Assembly: GCA_900457075.1 (NCBI GenBank)
Contig: UGYN01000002.1
Location: 1,302,001-1,366,000, forward strand
DNA: 64,000 nt
From: Serratia quinivorans
GTDB lineage: Bacteria > Pseudomonadota > Gammaproteobacteria > Enterobacterales > Enterobacteriaceae
Reading direction: 5' to 3'
Position numbers and translations under genes: made by a program. Of the stretch, positions 7,773 through 17,240 are shown in pieces (the first letter of the stretch is position 1; every line of letters begins with the position of its first letter). The notes under the pieces were generated by a model. It saw only the letters and a list, made by a program, of their open reading frames with translations. It made no database searches and had not been told where the DNA came from.

Positions 7773-8996
7773 TTACTCTCCCGCAGAATTTACCCTGACA
7801 CGGTGCTGGCACCACAGCCAGCCGCTGATACCGCCCAACAGGACCGCCATCGTCAGAGCCGCCGCAATCAGCTGCGACTCACCATAAAACCTGGCCACCA
7901 CCGGCACCATCAGCGCGCTCAGACCGTAACCCAGCGTGTGGCTGGTAGCGATGGCTCCCGACCCTTTGCCGGTGGACAATTTATCATTCAACAATAGCTG
8001 GTAGCCCGGTGTCGCCATAGCCGCGCCAAAGGAGGCCAACGCACAACCGGCATAGAACAACGCCAGCGGCTCAGCACACATCAGGCCCAATCCGACCACC
8101 ATCAATACCGCAGCAAGCAGCAGCAGTTGTGACGCGCTAAAGCGCTGTGGGCGCACCACCAGAAACTGTGCCAACAGGGTACAGCCCGCCGCTACGCTCA
8201 ACAGCACCGCCACATGATGGCTAACGCTGGTGGCAGAGTGGCTGAATAAACGGCTCAAATGCGGTGCCAACCCGAGTTGCATCAGGCTGACCGAAGCCGC
8301 CAACAGCACCGCACACAACAAATAAGGCACCATATTGAGGCGCAGTCGGTTTTGCTGATGGGCCACCGGTGGCAAAGGCGGATCGTTATGCTGACGGCAT
8401 ATCACCAGCAGGGCGATTAATGGCGCAAGCGCCATCAGCCACAGCGGTGCCATCGGATGAATCGACAACGCCAACGCGGCGCACAGGGGGCCAAGCAGCC
8501 GCCCGCAGCTCAGCCCGGAGCTGATGGTCGCCAGCGCCGACATACGTTGCTCATAACCGGACCGCTGCAGGGCCCAGGTCTGACTGGCAGGCACCATGCC
8601 GGACACCGTCAAGCCATAGATAATCCGTGCCACTATCAGGGCGCCCAATCCTGCCATCGGCGAAAGCCAGCCTGCCGCCAGCCCCCAAACCGCCAGTGCC
8701 AGCAAGGCAAAACTGAACAAATACCCTGCTAACGCCATGGTGACCACAAACTTGCAGCCGCGAATTTCGGACTGCTTGCCCCACCACGGCGAGCCGACCA
8801 GAAACAGCATTGAGCCGAGCGTGAGTAACCCGGCCCAGACGGAAAGCGATAGATGAGTCATGCTGACCAATACCGGCAATGCCACCAGCAGGCCGTTTTG
8901 CCCGATGCCCAACAACCCGGCACAAAGCGCCAGTGGCCAGTTGGAAGGAGACGTATTCCCAATTGTCGGTGATTTAGGGGGAGAAGAAATATGCAT
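7773..8996 (-). CDS. MFS transporter, probable siderophore exporter (ShiF-like)
   Basis: A 407-residue major facilitator with about 12 hydrophobic helices; the loop between helices 2 and 3 reads GSPWWGKQSEIRG. In Shigella and ColV-type aerobactin loci the permease gene shiF lies divergently upstream of iucA, exactly the position seen here, so export of aerobactin is likely (inference). A TTG one codon earlier could be used; the ATG (MHISSPPKSPT) is preferred. The 137-base gap to iucA holds the Fur sites that probably control both directions. Confidence 0.82.
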   Translation of the reverse strand: MHISSPPKSPTIGNTSPSNWPLALCAGLLGIGQNGLLVALPVLVSMTHLSLSVWAGLLTLGSMLFLVGSPWWGKQSEIRGCKFVVTMALAGYLFSFALLALAVWGLAAGWLSPMAGLGALIVARIIYGLTVSGMVPASQTWALQRSGYEQRMSALATISSGLSCGRLLGPLCAALALSIHPMAPLWLMALAPLIALLVICRQHNDPPLPPVAHQQNRLRLNMVPYLLCAVLLAASVSLMQLGLAPHLSRLFSHSATSVSHHVAVLLSVAAGCTLLAQFLVVRPQRFSASQLLLLAAVLMVVGLGLMCAEPLALFYAGCALASFGAAMATPGYQLLLNDKLSTGKGSGAIATSHTLGYGLSALMVPVVARFYGESQLIAAALTMAVLLGGISGWLWCQHRVRVNSAGE

Positions 8997-9070
8997 CAAA
9001 CGTAAATTTACCGTTAATAAAATTATAAGGTTATGTTCAATTCATTGAAAAATTGTATCATAGGATGATT

Positions 9071-9108
9071 GATAACAATAAATATTATTGATATAAGAAT
9101 CATTCTCA
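9071..9108. promoter_or_regulatory. Fur-box-like sites in the shiF-iucA intergenic region
   Basis: Two adjacent A/T-rich elements. At 9071-9089 the sequence agrees with the 19-bp Fur consensus at 14 positions. At 9094-9108 TAAGAAT-C-ATTCTCA is a 7-1-7 inverted repeat with one mismatch, the form typical of Fur operators. They lie 26-63 bases before iucA. Iron repression of aerobactin genes by Fur is established in E. coli; use of these bases is inferred from sequence. Confidence 0.7.
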
Positions 9109-9133
9109 ATTGATTCAACAGTGAAATGGGATC

Positions 9134-10879
9134 ATGACAATCCAGTTTGAAACCGCGACGACCGACGTGGCTGCACAATGTTTTCTCAACGCATTGATGC
9201 GTGAAACCCGGGACTGGCAAATCGTTCCGGCGGCCAGCCACCAACAGTATCCGCAACTGCACATTCCACTTTCGCCTTCTCAGGCTATTCGCATCGCTTT
9301 ACGCCATACCTCCCCCACTCAGCATCACCAGTACCTGTTCCCCGCTTATCTGTATCAGCAGGATGACGGTGCAGGGGTTGCGCTGAGCGTGGAACAGCTT
9401 ATCTCCTTGCTGTTGGAAAAACCGGCGGTGAAAGGCGAACTGTCGGATGACGTGGTCGCCCGTTTCCGCCAGCGTGTACTGGAAAGTCATGAAAATACCC
9501 AGCAGGCGATCAATATCCGTCTGGACTGGCCTGCGCTGCGCGACAAGCCGCTGAACTTCGCCCAGGCGGAACAGGGGCTGCTGGTCGGTCACGCCTTTCA
9601 CCCGGCACCGAAGTCTCATGAGCCATTCAACCATCAGCAGGCGCACCGCTATCTGCCGGATTTTGCCGCCAGCTTCCCGCTGCGTTGGTTTGCCGTCGAT
9701 AAACGCCAACTGTGCGGCGACAGCCTGAATCTGACGCTGCAGCAGCGCCTGCAACGTTTTGCCGCCGAAAGTGCCCCACAGCTGTTGGCACACTTTAGCG
9801 ATAACGTCTGGCTGCTACCGATGCATCCGTGGCAGGCCGACCATTTACTGACGCAGAACTGGTGCCAGGATCTGGTGACCCAGGGGCTGCTGCAGGATCT
9901 GGGCGAAGCCGGCGAACGCTGGCTGCCTACCAGTTCTTCGCGCTCGCTGTACAGCGCCAGTAACCGTGACATGATCAAATTCTCCCTCAGCGTGCGCCTG
10001 ACCAACTCGGTGCGCACCCTGTCGGTAAAAGAAGTGAAGCGCGGGATCCGCCTGGCGCGTCTGGCGCAAACCCCGCGCTGGCAACAGTTGCAGGCGCGCT
10101 ATCCGACCTTCCGCGTAATGCAGGAAGACGGCTGGGCCGGTCTTCGCTCGGCAGACGGCACCGTCCAGGAAGAAAGCCTGATGGCGCTGCGCGATAACCT
10201 GCTGTTCGACCAGCCACAAAGCCAGACCAACGTGCTGGTGACGCTGACCCAGGCCGCGCCGGATGGCGGCGACAGCCTGCTGGCTGCAGCGGTACGCCGT
10301 TTGGCCAGCCGCCTGAATCTGCCGTTGCAACAAGCCGCCCACACCTGGCTGGATGCCTACTGCCAACAGGTGTTGCTGCCGCTGTTCAGTACCGAAGCCG
10401 ATTACGGGCTGGTGCTGCTGGCTCACCAGCAAAACATTCTGGTAGAGATGCAGCAGGACCTGCCGATCGGCATGCTGTATCGCGACTGTCAGGGCAGTGG
10501 TTTTACCCGTGACGCTGGCCCTTGGCTGGAAGAAATTGGTGAAGCCGATGCGGAAAACCGCTTCAGCGAGCAACAGTTGCTGCGCTACTTCCCTTACTAC
10601 CTGCTGGTGAACTCCAGCCTGGCGGTCACCGCCGCACTGGCCGCGGCCGGTTTCGACAGTGAAGAGGCATTGATGGCCCGGGTACGCGACGCACTGAGCG
10701 GCCTGCGCGCCAACGCCAAAAACACCCTGTGCCTGGACTACGTGCTCGACAGCAGCCACTGGAACTGCAAAGGCAACTTCTTCTGTTACCTGCACGACCA
10801 TAACGAAAACACCATCGTTGATCCGGCGGTGATTTACTTTGATTTCGTTAACCCGCTGCGCCAGGGAGCCGCCCAATGA
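9134..10879 (+). CDS. iucA: Aerobactin synthase IucA (NIS synthetase)
   Basis: A 581-residue siderophore synthetase of the IucA/IucC family, close to the E. coli length (574). It joins citrate to the first N6-acetyl-N6-hydroxylysine using ATP. Family signatures seen are GHAFHPAPKS near residue 153, the MHPWQADHLL motif near 230, STSSRSLYSASN-like nucleotide-loop residues (PTSSSRSLYSA), and RDCQGSGF in the C-terminal FhuF-like part. The stop overlaps iucB by four bases (ATGA), as at each junction in this operon. Confidence 0.95.
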   Translation: MTIQFETATTDVAAQCFLNALMRETRDWQIVPAASHQQYPQLHIPLSPSQAIRIALRHTSPTQHHQYLFPAYLYQQDDGAGVALSVEQLISLLLEKPAVKGELSDDVVARFRQRVLESHENTQQAINIRLDWPALRDKPLNFAQAEQGLLVGHAFHPAPKSHEPFNHQQAHRYLPDFAASFPLRWFAVDKRQLCGDSLNLTLQQRLQRFAAESAPQLLAHFSDNVWLLPMHPWQADHLLTQNWCQDLVTQGLLQDLGEAGERWLPTSSSRSLYSASNRDMIKFSLSVRLTNSVRTLSVKEVKRGIRLARLAQTPRWQQLQARYPTFRVMQEDGWAGLRSADGTVQEESLMALRDNLLFDQPQSQTNVLVTLTQAAPDGGDSLLAAAVRRLASRLNLPLQQAAHTWLDAYCQQVLLPLFSTEADYGLVLLAHQQNILVEMQQDLPIGMLYRDCQGSGFTRDAGPWLEEIGEADAENRFSEQQLLRYFPYYLLVNSSLAVTAALAAAGFDSEEALMARVRDALSGLRANAKNTLCLDYVLDSSHWNCKGNFFCYLHDHNENTIVDPAVIYFDFVNPLRQGAAQ

Positions 10880-11826
10880 TGCCGCACGCCAAACTGATGC
10901 ATGCCGGCAGCGGTTTCCGCTGTGAACGGCTGGAACGGGAGTTGCAGCTAGGTCTCGGTCTCGACGGTAGCGCCGTGCTGCACTATCCAGGCCCACTGCC
11001 GCAGGGCTGGCTGGTTCAAGCGTTAGACCAGTTACTGGTGGCCGCGCCGCAGCTCAGCGGTGTCACGCTGCCTTACGCGCAATGGCGTGAAGAACCGCAG
11101 GCGCAGGCGCTGTTCGCGTTGGCCAGCGGTGACTATCTGGCACGCGAAACCTTTTATCAATTGCCGCTGTGGCTGATGGCTGAACGCAACCGCGCCTCCG
11201 GCCAGATGCAGTATGACGCCGAACGCAGCCTGTGGTACCCACAGCGCCCGGCGCGTCCCAACGGTGAGGTGTACCGCCGTTACGATCCGCAGTTGAAGAA
11301 AACCCTCAGTTTCCGCCTGCCGGAAGTGGAACGCGACGCCGAACAGTTCACCCGCTGGATGAATTCACCGCGCGTTGACGCCTTCTGGGAAATGAGCGGC
11401 CCGCTCGAAACCCAGGCCGCCTACCTGCAGCGTCAACTGGATTCCAGCTACTGCTACCCGTTGCTGGGTTGCTTTGACGATCGCCCGTTCGGCTATTTCG
11501 AAGTTTATTGGGCGCCGGAGGATCGCATTGGCCGCCACTATCGCTGGCAACCCTTCGATCGTGGGCTGCACATGCTGGTGGGTGAAGAAGACTGCCGCGG
11601 TGCGCAGTACATCCGCAGTTGGCTGCGCGGCCTGACGCATTATTTGTACCTGGACGAACCCCGCACCACGCGGGTGGTCGCCGAGCCGCGTGCCGACAAC
11701 CAACGCCTGTTCCGTCACCTGCCAGCCGCCGGTTATCACACCCTTAAAGAGTTTGATTTCCCACATAAGCGTTCGCGTTTGATCGTGAATCAGCGTGCCG
11801 AATTCTTCCAGGAGACCTGCGTATGA
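10876..11826 (+). CDS. iucB: N6-hydroxylysine O-acetyltransferase IucB
   Basis: A 316-residue acetyltransferase (E. coli IucB 315). It transfers acetyl from acetyl-CoA to N6-hydroxylysine, giving the hydroxamate arms of aerobactin. The GNAT/AlcB-type C-terminal domain starts near residue 138 (FRLPEVERDAEQFTRWMN) with the family segments FGYFEVYWAPEDRIG, GLHMLVGEEDCRG and VAEPRADNQRLFR. Starts ATGATG, so residue 1 or 2 could be the initiator. Overlaps both neighbours by four bases. Confidence 0.95.
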   Translation: MMPHAKLMHAGSGFRCERLERELQLGLGLDGSAVLHYPGPLPQGWLVQALDQLLVAAPQLSGVTLPYAQWREEPQAQALFALASGDYLARETFYQLPLWLMAERNRASGQMQYDAERSLWYPQRPARPNGEVYRRYDPQLKKTLSFRLPEVERDAEQFTRWMNSPRVDAFWEMSGPLETQAAYLQRQLDSSYCYPLLGCFDDRPFGYFEVYWAPEDRIGRHYRWQPFDRGLHMLVGEEDCRGAQYIRSWLRGLTHYLYLDEPRTTRVVAEPRADNQRLFRHLPAAGYHTLKEFDFPHKRSRLIVNQRAEFFQETCV

Positions 11827-13571
11827 TGACGCCAGATTACGCCGACTGGCAGCGCGTTAACCGCCAGATGATCGCCAAGATCCTCGCCGAGCTGGAATAC
11901 GAGCGCGCGCTGCAGGCTGAACAGCACGACGGGCAATGGCACATTGCGCTGGGCGACGCCCACTACCGCTTCAGCGCCGAACGCGGCATCTGGGGCTGGC
12001 TGCACATCGATCCGGCTTCGCTGGCCTGCGATCAATCGCCGTTAGCCGCCGACCAAACGCTGCGCCAACTGGCACAGGTGTTGAAGATGGACGATGCGCA
12101 GGTCGCAGAACATCTGGAAGACCTGTACGCCACGTTGCGCGGCGATATGCAGTTGCTGTCTGCCCGTCACGGTATGAGTGCGCAGGATCTGATCGCACTG
12201 GACGCCGATGCGCTGCAATGCCTGCTGGCCGGACATCCCAAGTTTATCTTTAATAAAGGTCGTCGTGGTTGGGGCCTGACCGCGCTGCAGCAGTATGCCC
12301 CGGAATACCAGTGCCAGTTTCGCCTGCACTGGGTGGCGGCCAAGCGTAGCAGCTTCGTCTGGTGTGCTGATGAAGAATATCCGCTGACCCAACTGCTCGA
12401 TAGCGCCATGGACAGCGCCGAACGCCAGCGCTTCGACCAGCGCTGGCGCGAGCTGAAACTGACCCATGACTGGATCCCGGTGCCCCTGCATCCGTGGCAG
12501 TGGCAGCAAAAGATCGCGCTGCACTTCCTGCCGCAGTTGGCCGAAGGTGAACTGGTGGAGTTGGGGGAATTTGGTGACAACTATTTGGCACAGCAATCGT
12601 TGCGTACCCTGACCAATATCAGCCGCCGCTCCGCGTTCGACATCAAACTGCCGCTGACCATTTACAACACTTCGTGTTATCGCGGTATTCCGGGCAAGTA
12701 CATCAGCGCCGGGCCGGCCGCTTCCCGCTGGCTGCAGCAGATCTTTTCCGAAGACAGCACGCTGCGCGCCAGCGGCGCCGAAATCCTGGGTGAACCGGCG
12801 GCGGGTTATATGACCCACCCAACCTACGCATCCCTGGCCAAAGCCCCCTACCGCTATCAGGAAATGCTTGGCGTGATCTGGCGTGAGAACCCTTCTTGCT
12901 ATCTGCAGGAGGGCGAACAGGCCATTTTGATGGCGACGCTGATGGAAACCGACAACCAAGGCCAGCCGCTGATCGCCGCCTATATTGCTCGCTCCGGCCT
13001 GAGCGCTGAAGCCTGGCTGCAACAGATGTTCAGCGTGGTGGTGTTGCCGATGTATCACCTGATGTGCCGCTACGGCGTGGCGCTGATCGCCCACGGGCAG
13101 AACATCACGCTGGTGATGAAAGACCACGTGCCGCAACGCGTGCTGCTTAAAGACTTCCAGGGAGATATGCGCCTGGTGGATAAGGACTTCCCCGAAGCGG
13201 CGACGCTGCCGAAAGTCGTCAAGGACGTCACCGTACGTCTGTCCGCCGACTACCTGATCCATGACTTGCAAACCGGGCATTTCGTCACCGTGTTGCGCTT
13301 TATCTCACCGCTGATGCAGGCCTGCGGAGTCAGTGAAGCCCGTTTCTATCAGCTGCTGGCGCAGGTGCTGGAAGGCTATATGGCACGGCACCCGGAGATG
13401 GCGGAACGTTTTGCCCTGTTTGATCTGTTTAAACCACAAATCATTCGCGTGGTGCTCAACCCGGTGAAACTCACCTACTCGGAGCAGGATGGCGGCAGCC
13501 GTATGTTGCCAAACTATCTGCAGGATCTGGATAACCCTCTTTACCTGGTCACCAAGGAGTTTGCCCAATGA
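11823..13571 (+). CDS. iucC: Aerobactin synthase IucC (NIS synthetase)
   Basis: A 582-residue NIS synthetase (E. coli IucC 580) that adds the second N6-acetyl-N6-hydroxylysine to complete aerobactin. Signatures are GHPKFIFNKGRRGWG near residue 137, LHPWQWQQKI near 222, the nucleotide loop ISRRSAFDIKLPLTIYNTS, and LLKDFQGDMRLV in the C-terminal part. It is a paralogue of IucA in the same operon and shares four-base overlaps with iucB and iucD. No defects seen. Confidence 0.95.
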   Translation: MMTPDYADWQRVNRQMIAKILAELEYERALQAEQHDGQWHIALGDAHYRFSAERGIWGWLHIDPASLACDQSPLAADQTLRQLAQVLKMDDAQVAEHLEDLYATLRGDMQLLSARHGMSAQDLIALDADALQCLLAGHPKFIFNKGRRGWGLTALQQYAPEYQCQFRLHWVAAKRSSFVWCADEEYPLTQLLDSAMDSAERQRFDQRWRELKLTHDWIPVPLHPWQWQQKIALHFLPQLAEGELVELGEFGDNYLAQQSLRTLTNISRRSAFDIKLPLTIYNTSCYRGIPGKYISAGPAASRWLQQIFSEDSTLRASGAEILGEPAAGYMTHPTYASLAKAPYRYQEMLGVIWRENPSCYLQEGEQAILMATLMETDNQGQPLIAAYIARSGLSAEAWLQQMFSVVVLPMYHLMCRYGVALIAHGQNITLVMKDHVPQRVLLKDFQGDMRLVDKDFPEAATLPKVVKDVTVRLSADYLIHDLQTGHFVTVLRFISPLMQACGVSEARFYQLLAQVLEGYMARHPEMAERFALFDLFKPQIIRVVLNPVKLTYSEQDGGSRMLPNYLQDLDNPLYLVTKEFAQ

Positions 13572-14896
13572 ATCAGCCCCTGGATTTCATCGGCATTGGC
13601 GTAGGTCCGTTCAACCTCAGCATTGCCGCTCTCGGCAGTGAAGTTGCCGGTTTTAACAGTAAATTTCTCGAGCGCAAACCGCACTTTTCCTGGCACCCCG
13701 GCATGATGGTGCCGGATTGTCATATGCAGACCAGTTTCCTCAAGGATCTGGTCAGCGCGGTATCGCCGACCAATCCCTACAGCTTTATTAACTATCTGGT
13801 GAAACGGAAGAAATTTTACCGTTTCCTGACCACCGAGCTGCGCACGGTGTCGCGCGAAGAGTTTGCCGACTACCTCGACTGGGCCGCCAATGGCCTGAAG
13901 TCGCTCGAATTCAGCCAGGACATTCAAAGCGTGGATTTTGACGACCAGCAGCGGCAATTTGTCGTCACCACCCAGCGCGCCACCTACCGGGCACGCCACG
14001 TCTGTCTGGGCATCGGTAAACGCATCAAGCTGCCGGACTGCGTTACCGAACAAAACGATCGCTGCTTCCATGCCAGCGAGATGACGTTGCGTAACCCGGA
14101 TCTGACCGGCAAGCGCGTCACCATCGTCGGCGGCGGCCAGAGCGGTGCCGATCTGTTCCTGAACATCTTCCGCGCCGAGTGGGGCCAGCCGGCGCAGTTG
14201 AACTGGATCTCGCGTCGCAACAACTATAACGCCCTGGATGAAGCCGCTTTCGCCAACGAGTACTTCACCCCGGACTACGTTGACAGTTTCTATGGCCTGA
14301 ACGACAGCGCCAAACAGCGCATGCTGACCGAGCAGAAGATGACTTCTGACGGCATCACCAGCGACTCGCTGTTAGCGATTTACCGGGCGATGTACCACCA
14401 GTTTGAAGTGCTGCGCGAAAAGCCCTGGGCGCACCTGTTACCCAGCCGCTCGCTGGCGGCGATCCAGGCCGCAGGCAACGGCTGGCAGTTAGTGACCCAC
14501 CATCATCTCGATCAGGGCAAAGAAACCTTCGATACCGATGTGGTGATCTTCGCCACCGGCTATCAGCAGGATCGTCCGGCTTTCCTTGAGCCGCTGGCGG
14601 ACCGTCTGTTAACCACCGCCGATGACCAGTACCGCGTGGCCCCCGACTTCACCCTGGAGTGGCAAGGCCCCAGCGAAAATTGCCTGTTTGCGGTGAACGC
14701 CGGTATGCACAGTCACGGCATCGCCGAACCCCAGCTCAGCCTGATGGCCTGGCGTTCGGCTCGTATTCTCAACCGGGCTTTAGGACGCGACCAGTTCGAT
14801 TTAACGTCCACCCCGGCGGTGATCCAATGGCGCAGCCAGCAACCGGGCACCCCAGCCCGAGCGACACACGCCATGCTCAATTACACCGAGTTTTAA
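13568..14896 (+). CDS. iucD: Lysine N6-monooxygenase IucD
   Basis: A 442-residue flavin monooxygenase that hydroxylates the side-chain amine of L-lysine, the first step of aerobactin synthesis. The FAD motif GIGVGPFNLS is at residues 7-16, the NADPH motif VGGGQSGADLF near 188, and the C-terminal FATGYQQDRP motif is present. It is translationally coupled to iucC by ATGA and is followed after 33 bases by iutA. Confidence 0.95.
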   Translation: MNQPLDFIGIGVGPFNLSIAALGSEVAGFNSKFLERKPHFSWHPGMMVPDCHMQTSFLKDLVSAVSPTNPYSFINYLVKRKKFYRFLTTELRTVSREEFADYLDWAANGLKSLEFSQDIQSVDFDDQQRQFVVTTQRATYRARHVCLGIGKRIKLPDCVTEQNDRCFHASEMTLRNPDLTGKRVTIVGGGQSGADLFLNIFRAEWGQPAQLNWISRRNNYNALDEAAFANEYFTPDYVDSFYGLNDSAKQRMLTEQKMTSDGITSDSLLAIYRAMYHQFEVLREKPWAHLLPSRSLAAIQAAGNGWQLVTHHHLDQGKETFDTDVVIFATGYQQDRPAFLEPLADRLLTTADDQYRVAPDFTLEWQGPSENCLFAVNAGMHSHGIAEPQLSLMAWRSARILNRALGRDQFDLTSTPAVIQWRSQQPGTPARATHAMLNYTEF

Positions 14897-14929
14897 CTAC
14901 ACACCAATGATGGGAAACACTGGAAGATA

Positions 14930-17170
14930 ATGATGAAGCGCAAACACCTCTGGGTATTAAATCCTTGTCTGCTGGCGATGATCGCACCAGCAGCAGCCTG
15001 GGCAGAAGAACAAAAAAGCGAAGAGCAAATGGTGGTTTCCGCCAGCCGTGCGCACCGTACCGTAGCAGAGATGGCGCAGACCACCTGGGTGATTGAGAGC
15101 CAGGAAATTGAGCAACAGGTACAGGGCGGCAAAGAGATCAAGGACATGCTGGCGCAGTTGATCCCGGGGATGGACGTCAGCGGTCAGGGCCGAACCAACT
15201 ACGGCATGAACCTGCGTGGCCGTTCAATGATGGTGATGATCGACGGCGTGCGTTTGAACTCTTCGCGCAGCGACAGCCGCCAGTTGGATTCGATCGACCC
15301 GTTTAATATCGACCACATTGAAGTGATCTCCGGTGCCACCTCGCTGTACGGCGGCGGCAGCACCGGCGGTTTGATCAACATCGTCACCAAAAAAGGCCAG
15401 AAAGAGCAGCAGGTTGAGCTGCAGATCGGCGGCAAAACCGGCTTTGGCGGCCATAACGACCACGACGAAAACGTGGCGGCGGCGGTCAGCGGCGGCAACG
15501 ATAATGCCTCGGGCCGCCTGTCGGTCTCTTACCAGCGCTACGGCGGCTGGTACGACGGCAAGGGCAATGAAGTCTTGATCGACAATACCCAGACTGGCCT
15601 GCAATATTCCGATCGCCTCGACGTGATGGGTACCGGCACCATTAATATCGACGATCACCAGCAGCTGCAACTGACCACCCAGTATTACAAAAGCCAGTCC
15701 GACGGCGACCACGGCCTGTTCCTGGGGGAGAATTTCTCCGCGGTGACCGGCAGCGCCAAAGCTTATAACAGCGGCAACCTGAATTCGGATCGAATTCCTG
15801 GCACTGAACGTCACCTGATCAACCTGCAGTACTCCAACACCGATTTCCTCGGGCAGGATCTGGTGGCGCAGGTTTATTATCGCGATGAGTCGCTGACCTT
15901 CTACCCGTTCCCGACGCTGGCGGGCAAAGCGCCGGACTACTACGTCAGCAGCATCGGTGCCTCGCAGCAGAAAACCGATTTTTACGGCGGCAAGCTGACG
16001 CTGAACAGCAAGCCGATCGACGCCCTGACGCTGACCTACGGCATCGACGCCGAGCATGAAAGCTTCAACTCCAACCAGCAGTTCTTCGATCTGGCCAAGG
16101 CGCAACAGTCCGGCGGCATGGACTTGCAAAACGCCTATAACACCGGGCGTTACCCAGGCTACACCACCAGCAATCTGGCCACCTTTATGCAGGCCAGTTA
16201 CGATATCAACCCTATCTTTACCCTTAGCGGCGGTGTGCGTTATCAGTACACTGAAAACAAGATTGATGACTTTGTTGGCTATAACCAACAGCAGGCCATC
16301 GCCACCGGCGGTGCGACCTCAGCGGACGCGATCCCAGGTGGGAAAACCGACTATAACAACGCCCTGTTCAACGCCGGCCTGCTGGCGCACCTGACCGAAC
16401 GCCAACAGACCTGGGTCAACTTCTCGCAGGGTTACGAGATCCCGGATCCGGGCAAATATTACGGCAACGGCACTTATTCGCTGAACAACGGCCACTATCA
16501 GTTGAACAAAAGCGTCAACGTCGGCGATTCCAAGCTGGAAGGCATTAAGGTTAACTCTTATGAGCTCGGCTGGCGCTATACCGGTGACAACCTGCGTACG
16601 CAGATCGCCGGCTACTACTCGCTGTCCGATAAGAGCATTTCGATCAACAAAACCGATATGACCATCAACGTCAATTCGGATAAGCGTCGTATCTACGGGG
16701 TGGAAGGCGCAGTCGATTACTTCTTCGAAGACAGTGACTGGAGCGCGGGCACCAACTTCAACTTCATTCGCTCAGAGACCAAGGTCAACGGCGAGTGGAA
16801 AAAATTGTTGGTGGACACGGCCAGCCCATCGAAAGTCACCGCCTATGTCGGCTGGGCACCGGGCGACTGGAACCTGCGCCTGCAGTCACAGCAGAGCTTC
16901 GACGTCTCGGATGACGGTGATTACACCAAGGCCGGCTCCACTCAGGGCCGCAAAATTGATGGCTACAACACCATCGATTTCCTCGGCAGCTATTCCCTGC
17001 CAGTGGGTAAACTCAGCTTTAGCGTAGAGAACCTGCTGGACAAGGAATACACCACCGTCTGGGGCCAGCGCGCACCGATCCTTTATAGCCCAACCTACGG
17101 CTCACCAGAGCTTTACAGCTATAAAGGCCGTGGCCGCACCTTTGGTCTGAACTACTCCGTTCTGTTCTGA
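14930..17170 (+). CDS. iutA: TonB-dependent ferric-aerobactin receptor IutA
   Basis: A 746-residue outer-membrane receptor (E. coli IutA 732). It has a signal peptide ending AAAWA, a TonB box in EEQMVVSASR, a plug domain (VAEMAQTTWVIESQE, then RTNYGMNLRGR, LYGGGSTGGLINIVTKKG) and a 22-strand barrel ending in the Phe required for assembly (FGLNYSVLF). Long stretches match remembered E. coli IutA, which fixes the siderophore as aerobactin rather than rhizobactin or schizokinen. A GGAAG site precedes the ATGATG start. It closes the iucABCD-iutA operon. Confidence 0.96.
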   Translation: MMKRKHLWVLNPCLLAMIAPAAAWAEEQKSEEQMVVSASRAHRTVAEMAQTTWVIESQEIEQQVQGGKEIKDMLAQLIPGMDVSGQGRTNYGMNLRGRSMMVMIDGVRLNSSRSDSRQLDSIDPFNIDHIEVISGATSLYGGGSTGGLINIVTKKGQKEQQVELQIGGKTGFGGHNDHDENVAAAVSGGNDNASGRLSVSYQRYGGWYDGKGNEVLIDNTQTGLQYSDRLDVMGTGTINIDDHQQLQLTTQYYKSQSDGDHGLFLGENFSAVTGSAKAYNSGNLNSDRIPGTERHLINLQYSNTDFLGQDLVAQVYYRDESLTFYPFPTLAGKAPDYYVSSIGASQQKTDFYGGKLTLNSKPIDALTLTYGIDAEHESFNSNQQFFDLAKAQQSGGMDLQNAYNTGRYPGYTTSNLATFMQASYDINPIFTLSGGVRYQYTENKIDDFVGYNQQQAIATGGATSADAIPGGKTDYNNALFNAGLLAHLTERQQTWVNFSQGYEIPDPGKYYGNGTYSLNNGHYQLNKSVNVGDSKLEGIKVNSYELGWRYTGDNLRTQIAGYYSLSDKSISINKTDMTINVNSDKRRIYGVEGAVDYFFEDSDWSAGTNFNFIRSETKVNGEWKKLLVDTASPSKVTAYVGWAPGDWNLRLQSQQSFDVSDDGDYTKAGSTQGRKIDGYNTIDFLGSYSLPVGKLSFSVENLLDKEYTTVWGQRAPILYSPTYGSPELYSYKGRGRTFGLNYSVLF

Positions 17171-17178
17171 TCCCTGCC

Positions 17179-17240
17179 TGGGCGCATTTTCGCGCCCAAA
17201 CAGAATGAAGAAAGGGCCACTTCGGCCCTTTCTTCATTTC
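17179..17240. terminator. Double hairpin terminator between iutA and hpxB
   Basis: Two hairpins. The first is TGGGCGC/GCGCCCA (17179-17198) with a six-base loop. The second has perfect 13-bp arms (17206-17218 and 17224-17236) around ACTTC, followed by TTTC on the plus strand. The second arm contains the hpxB stop codon, so this terminator stops iutA transcripts inside the end of the convergent gene. Confidence 0.8.

Noticed and set aside
9845..13280. Long minus-strand open frames across iucA-iucC
   Set aside because: They lie opposite well-identified aerobactin genes and show no domain; high-GC antisense artefacts.
9134..17170. A novel NIS siderophore pathway
   Set aside because: All five proteins match IucA-D and IutA in order, length and sequence; the product is aerobactin.
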